A stretch of 7,558 nucleotides of DNA, taken from the NCBI GenBank assembly GCA_902796535.1, contig CADBPL010000140.1, positions 1-7,558 of the forward strand, in the 5' to 3' direction. The notes under the pieces were generated by a model that was given only the letters and a program-made list of their open reading frames with translations, did no database searches and was not told where the DNA came from. This document shows positions 4,180 to 7,558 of this stretch, one piece after another (within the stretch, counting starts at the first letter, position 1; every line of letters begins with the position of its first letter). A program made the position numbers and the translations under genes. The DNA is from Oscillospiraceae bacterium. GTDB taxonomy: Bacteria > Bacillota > Clostridia > Oscillospirales > Acutalibacteraceae.

Positions 4180-5683
4180 GACGGACAAAAAGCAGCAAAC
4201 GGCTGCTGCAGCGGAAGAAAGCGTCAACAGCAATGTATTCCGCAGCTATAATTACGTCGGCACCAAAGAGACCATCGCCTACCTGTTCAACGACTGGTCG
4301 AACACCTTCAACATCAGCGGTTACAGCGGCCGCTTTGTCTGGGACGTTGTCAAGATCGACTTTGGCATTTCCGCCATCGTCGGGCTCTTCACCGGCGTGT
4401 GGGACGTCATCAACGACATTGTCATTTCCGCAGTTGTCGATAACACCCGCACCCGTCTGGGCAAATTCCGCCCTTATCTGGTCATGCTTCAGATCCCGCT
4501 GAGCCTGATCGGGCTGCTTTACTGGTTCCTTCCCTTCTTTTTCCCCAACACGGCGGGCACCTACATCCCGAAGCTGATCTTTTACTTTTTGTTCAACGTT
4601 CTGACCGAAACAGCAGGCACCTTTACCGGCGTGGCCAAGGCCGGTTATATGAGCACCATCACCCCCAACCCGAATGAACGTGTGCGGCTGATCACGCTGG
4701 CCGAGCTGCTCACCGGTTACATGGGCGAGGATATGCCGGGCTACATTTTCGGCTTCCTCTATGACATGGTTACGACCGGCCGGTGGAAGATTAAGATGCG
4801 TTCGATCTTTGTCGGCATGGGCGTGGGCTGCGCGCTGATCTCCTCGGCATTCACCTTCTGGTTCTTCCTGGTCACGAAGGAACGCGTACCGCAGTCGATC
4901 GAGCGCCCCAAAATCAAAGAGGGCTTTATGGCCATCATCAAAAACTACCCCGTGCTGCTCATGGCGCTTTCCGATTTCTTCGGCAATTTCGCCATCGGCG
5001 TGGGCGAGCGCGATTACTGGATCGACGTTCACGGCGCCGACACCATGATCAACACAACGCTTGCGCTCGTCAGCGGCATTTCCGGCCCTGTGGGCAGCGT
5101 TTCCTATGCGTTCGTCGCCCCGTTGAGAAAGCGCTTCTCTTCCAAATTCCTGTGGGTGGGCGCCGATATGTACGGTGATATGCTCTGCCTCGGTTTCTTC
5201 TTAGTGGGTATTATCAACCACAACTACAAAAAGCTCAAACCCATGCTTATCGTTTACGGATTCCGTGAATTCTTCAGCAAGCTCCTCTTCGGCGTCAACA
5301 AGGTCATCAACGCCGATCTTTGGAACGAGGCGATGGACTACTGCGAATGGAAGAGCGGGTTCCGTATGGAGGCCACGACCGGCGTTGCCAAGAGCCTGGT
5401 GCTCAAGCTGCAAAACGTGGTCAAGGGTTCGATTTTCAACATCATGATGAAAAAAATCGGTTACGTGCAGGGCCTCAAAATCGGCACGCAAACCGAAAAA
5501 ACCAAGCGCTGGGAGTTCATTCTCTGCGCCATCATGCCCACCATCACCGGTGCGCTGGGTATCGTGCCCAAGCTGTTCTGGCCGATCACCAAGAAAAAGC
5601 GCGCGCAGATGTACTACGAGCTTTCCGAACGCAGAAACAGCATGGTGTCCGATTATGTGGAGAGCATCGAGAGCGGTTCCTGA
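4172..5683 (+). CDS. GPH-family (MelB-type) sugar:cation symporter
   Basis: The protein has 503 residues, a usual length for the glycoside-pentoside-hexuronide:cation symporter family of the major facilitator superfamily. The family signature is clear: W77-D78-V-I-N81-D82 in the second helix, then D90-N-T-R-T-R-L-G-K-F-R-P101 in the cytoplasmic loop. The second-half counterpart is the D389-Y-C-E-W-K-S-G396 region. D78 and D82 match the paired cation-site aspartates of MelB helix II (established for MelB). About 11-12 hydrophobic segments are visible, from 33 to 475. The tail, KKKRAQMYYELSERR, is typical. The start at ATG 4172 overlaps the Ig-like gene by 8 nt. The protein should import a sugar, oligosaccharide or uronide with Na+ or H+ across the cytoplasmic membrane. 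The substrate cannot be read from sequence; the neighbouring DUF4838 gene hints at a plant- or host-glycan product. Confidence 0.9.
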   Translation: MTETDKKQQTAAAAEESVNSNVFRSYNYVGTKETIAYLFNDWSNTFNISGYSGRFVWDVVKIDFGISAIVGLFTGVWDVINDIVISAVVDNTRTRLGKFRPYLVMLQIPLSLIGLLYWFLPFFFPNTAGTYIPKLIFYFLFNVLTETAGTFTGVAKAGYMSTITPNPNERVRLITLAELLTGYMGEDMPGYIFGFLYDMVTTGRWKIKMRSIFVGMGVGCALISSAFTFWFFLVTKERVPQSIERPKIKEGFMAIIKNYPVLLMALSDFFGNFAIGVGERDYWIDVHGADTMINTTLALVSGISGPVGSVSYAFVAPLRKRFSSKFLWVGADMYGDMLCLGFFLVGIINHNYKKLKPMLIVYGFREFFSKLLFGVNKVINADLWNEAMDYCEWKSGFRMEATTGVAKSLVLKLQNVVKGSIFNIMMKKIGYVQGLKIGTQTEKTKRWEFILCAIMPTITGALGIVPKLFWPITKKKRAQMYYELSERRNSMVSDYVESIESGS

Positions 5684-5718
5684 CAGCTCCGCGTGCTTTG
5701 ACCCAAACATGCCAAATC

Positions 5719-5760
5719 AATCAGGGGCGGAGCGAATGCTTTGTCCCTGATTCTTTGTTG
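5719..5760 (+). terminator. Intrinsic terminator after the symporter
   Basis: A 15-bp stem is formed by 5719-5733 with 5738-5752 (AATCAGGG/CCCTGATT at the base, some G-U pairs in the middle, AGC/GCT at the top) and a GAAT tetraloop. TTCTTTGTT follows. It lies 35 nt after the stop, so the DUF4838 gene is probably a separate transcription unit, perhaps with some read-through. Confidence 0.85.
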
Positions 5761-5774
5761 CAAGCCGCTTTTTT

Positions 5775-5806
5775 CGGCGTGAATGAAAACACAAAACCGC
5801 ACGCCG
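5775..5806. repeat. 7-bp inverted repeat in the DUF4838 upstream region
   Basis: CGGCGTG (5775-5781) and CACGCCG (5800-5806) are perfect complements 18 nt apart. They could be a regulator site or a leader hairpin. The first half can also pair weakly with GCCG at 5764-5767. Between the arms, ATG 5783 opens a 13-codon frame ending at TAA 5822-5824 with no ribosome binding site. No convincing promoter could be picked in 5753-5834. Confidence 0.4.
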
Positions 5807-5832
5807 TTCACTGCCGCAAAATAAGAAAATAA

Positions 5833-5902
5833 CCGGAAAGGAGAAGCGATTCAGGCATAAACCGGAGTTCTTTATTCCCAATTTGTGCGGCATCTGAATC
5901 GC
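5833..5902 (+). promoter_or_regulatory. Ribosome binding site and hairpin in front of the DUF4838 gene
   Basis: GGAAAGGAG (5835-5843) is followed after two bases by GCGATTCAG (5846-5854), whose perfect complement CTGAATCGC (5894-5902) ends directly at ATG 5903. Inside it, GCATAAA (5855-5861) pairs with TTTGTGC (5882-5888) with one G-U, leaving a 5-nt bulge, so the whole insert can fold. Unfolded, the ribosome binding site is 59 nt from ATG 5903, far too distant. Folded, it is brought to about 2 nt from ATG 5903 or about 14 nt from ATG 5915. No other ribosome binding site lies close to either start. The lipoprotein leader at 441-495 has the same layout. Confidence 0.55.
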
Positions 5903-7558
5903 ATGGCGATTATCATGAAAACACTGAAAGGGATTTTTACCCTGATGCAGGTGATTCTGTTTGCTGTCGGCGTTCTTCCTGTCGATCCAAACGTGAACTA
6001 CGGCGGAACGGCTTATGAGCCGCCGCTGATCCGGGAAGCGCTCTATCTGGTGCAGGGCGGCCGGTCGGATTATTCCGTTTCGCTGCCCGAAAACGCGGAT
6101 GAGTGCCTGACTACCGCCGCGCGGGAGCTGCAAACCTATGTGCAAAAGTGCTGCGGCGTGACGCTGCCGATCGTGCAGACGGGCGCGGCAAGCGGGCGCG
6201 TGATCGCGCTCGAGGTTGAGCCGACCGGCGTGCAGACGGCGAGAGTCGGTTTTTCCATTGACGATGAGGAGAGCTTCCGCCTGTTTGCCGACGGTGAAAC
6301 GCTGCATGTGCGCGGCACGGGCAGCCGCGGTGCGCTCTACGGCGTGTATACGCTTTTGGAGGATTACCTCGGGGTTCGCTGGTTCACGCCGACGCTGGAG
6401 GTTGCGCCCGAAAGCCCCGATTTTATCGTGGATGCTCATCTTGACCGCTCGGTCAAGCCCTCGTTTTCCATTCGCCGCAACGACTGCGGCGGCACGAACA
6501 AAGCCTACCGCGCACGCAGCAAAATGAACGTATCGTTCTGGCAGTCCGCCGAAGAATACGGCGGTGCGCTCAGCTACGTGCTGTGGGATGTGACGCTCGA
6601 CAGCCTGGTGCCCGATTCGCTGTTTGGCGAGCACCCGGACTATTTTGCGCAGATGGAAGACGGCAGCCGTTCGACCGACCACGTCTGCCTGTCGAACCCG
6701 GACGTGCTGGCTGTCGCCATCGAAAACGCACGCGCCGCCATTGCCGCCGATACGCGCGGTTCCAAGTATCTGCACGTCGGGCAGAAGGACAACATCAACT
6801 ATTGTCACTGCGCGCTGTGCGAGGCGGCTTATGCGCGCTACGGCAGCGTGTGCGCGCCGACGCTCATTTTCACCAACGCGCTGGCCGACGCGCTCGATGA
6901 AGAATATCCCGATTTCATGTTCACCTTTTATGCCTATAACGAAACCGACCGGCCGCCGACCGATCTGAATCTGCGCTGCCGCGATAATGTCGCGCCGGTG
7001 CTGTGCGGGCTGCATAAGGCCTGCCGCAGCCATCCGCTCACGGAATGCGGCGCGGTCGACGGGCACGATAATTTCAACAATCTCTACGTTCCGCAGGAGC
7101 CGACCGTTGCAGAAGATTTCAAAAACTGGACAAAGGTGGCCGACACGACCTATATCTACGACTACACCATCAATTTCCTCAACACGGCTCAGTTCTTTTC
7201 CAATCTGGAAACGCTGCAGTCCACCATGCATTATATGCACGACATCGGCATCACGGGCTATATCTATAATTGCGGCGACGGACACGAGGCGGCGTTCAAC
7301 GAGCTGCGCAACTATCTGCTGTGCCGCGTGCAGTGGGATGTGGACTGCGACGTGTCGCACGCCATGAACGAATTTCTCGAAGCCTATTACGGCAAAGAGG
7401 CGGCGCCTTATATCCGTCAAATTCTCGATATCCAGTCCGCGCAGATCCGCGCGACCGCTCACGCGTTCGATTTTGACTGGCACTATCAATCCGGCTTTTA
7501 CCCGCCGCTGACCGCCGCAAAGCTCGACGGCTTGTGGAAAAAAGCGCTGGCCGCCGAA
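5903..7558 (+). CDS. DUF4838-type glycoside-hydrolase-like protein (3' end beyond the window)
   Basis: An open frame of 552 codons runs off the right edge without a stop. Residues 5-27 (MKTLKG, then a hydrophobic stretch to VLPV) look like a signal peptide or N-terminal anchor. Residues 60-170 form the N-terminal alpha/beta domain shared by GH67, GH20 and DUF4838 proteins: AARELQTYVQKCCGVTLPIV, then RGTGSRGALYGVYTLLED and GVRWFTP. Residues 185-550 match the DUF4838 barrel-like region, including HPDYFAQM, HVGQKDN followed by C301-H-C303-A-L-C306, and a late WDVDCDVSHAMNEFLEAYYG stretch typical of these families. It probably binds or cleaves a glycan, but no catalytic residue can be named with confidence. 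ATG 5903 is the first ATG; ATG 5915 gives a tidier signal peptide and is a real alternative, and GTG 5885 is in frame but less likely. It has many cysteines (16 in 552). Confidence 0.85.
   Translation, partial: MAIIMKTLKGIFTLMQVILFAVGVLPVDPNVNYGGTAYEPPLIREALYLVQGGRSDYSVSLPENADECLTTAARELQTYVQKCCGVTLPIVQTGAASGRVIALEVEPTGVQTARVGFSIDDEESFRLFADGETLHVRGTGSRGALYGVYTLLEDYLGVRWFTPTLEVAPESPDFIVDAHLDRSVKPSFSIRRNDCGGTNKAYRARSKMNVSFWQSAEEYGGALSYVLWDVTLDSLVPDSLFGEHPDYFAQMEDGSRSTDHVCLSNPDVLAVAIENARAAIAADTRGSKYLHVGQKDNINYCHCALCEAAYARYGSVCAPTLIFTNALADALDEEYPDFMFTFYAYNETDRPPTDLNLRCRDNVAPVLCGLHKACRSHPLTECGAVDGHDNFNNLYVPQEPTVAEDFKNWTKVADTTYIYDYTINFLNTAQFFSNLETLQSTMHYMHDIGITGYIYNCGDGHEAAFNELRNYLLCRVQWDVDCDVSHAMNEFLEAYYGKEAAPYIRQILDIQSAQIRATAHAFDFDWHYQSGFYPPLTAAKLDGLWKKALAAE

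Noticed and set aside
4145..5032. Open frame of 295 codons on the minus strand
   Set aside because: It is antisense to the symporter, whose family motifs are clear; its His/Asp/Gly-rich composition and lack of a family mark it as a shadow.
5764..5778. GCCG-CTTTTTT-CGGC as a second terminator
   Set aside because: The stem is only 4 bp and the T-run is in the loop rather than after the stem. The 5719-5752 stem is far better.
5717..7489. Long open frame of 590 codons on the minus strand
   Set aside because: It lies opposite the well-supported DUF4838 frame, is rich in Arg, His, Gln and Val as GC-driven antisense shadows are, runs across the leader hairpin and the symporter terminator, and has no recognisable domain.
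1..7558. CRISPR array, tRNA, rRNA or insertion sequence
   Set aside because: No regularly spaced identical repeats, cloverleaf-like segment, rRNA-like stretch or transposase frame was recognised on either strand by eye.

Overview
The window looks like part of a chromosome from a GC-rich gut-type Clostridia species, probably of the Oscillospiraceae/Ruminococcaceae kind. This is inferred from four things: strong AAGGAGG-type ribosome binding sites with GTG and TTG starts, sigma-A promoters with extended -10 boxes, Ig-like (BIG2) surface proteins with a W-rich C-terminal anchor, and a C-terminal YNYSVAAKACF motif resembling the YGAAAQ.YF motif of surface proteins in that group. All genes are on the + strand. 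No rRNA, tRNA, CRISPR array or transposase was seen.

Layout. (1) 1-315: the tail of a probable surface protein, coupled by a GTGA overlap to a 55-residue small acidic protein, closed by a terminator. (2) 343-1690: a well-formed promoter, a structured leader of about 120 nt with two hairpins that could exchange partners, an Ala/Thr/Lys-rich lipoprotein, a small exported BIG2 protein with a C-terminal membrane segment, and a near-perfect 12-bp terminator. (3) 1726-5760: a second strong promoter and three tightly overlapping genes: a zinc-ribbon membrane protein with four predicted helices, a single-pass protein with a large Ig-like ectodomain, and a GPH-family (MelB-type) sugar:cation symporter. 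A 15-bp stem-loop terminator follows. (4) 5753-7558: a leader of about 150 nt, then the first 552 codons of a DUF4838-type protein related to glycoside hydrolases. This gene runs off the right edge.

Functional reading (inference). The second half is a glycan-use neighbourhood, with a sugar symporter beside a hydrolase-like protein that probably acts outside the membrane. The two membrane proteins made with the symporter may sense, scaffold or assist it. The first half makes small cell-envelope proteins of unknown role.

The most unusual signals are in the untranslated leaders. The lipoprotein gene and the DUF4838 gene share a module: ACCGGAAAGGAGA, then at once a GCGRTTC arm whose exact complement lies just before the start codon. 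The two hairpins use different arm sequences but the same layout, so folding could bring a distant ribosome binding site close to the start. The lipoprotein leader carries this module twice, giving four arms that can pair in mutually exclusive ways.
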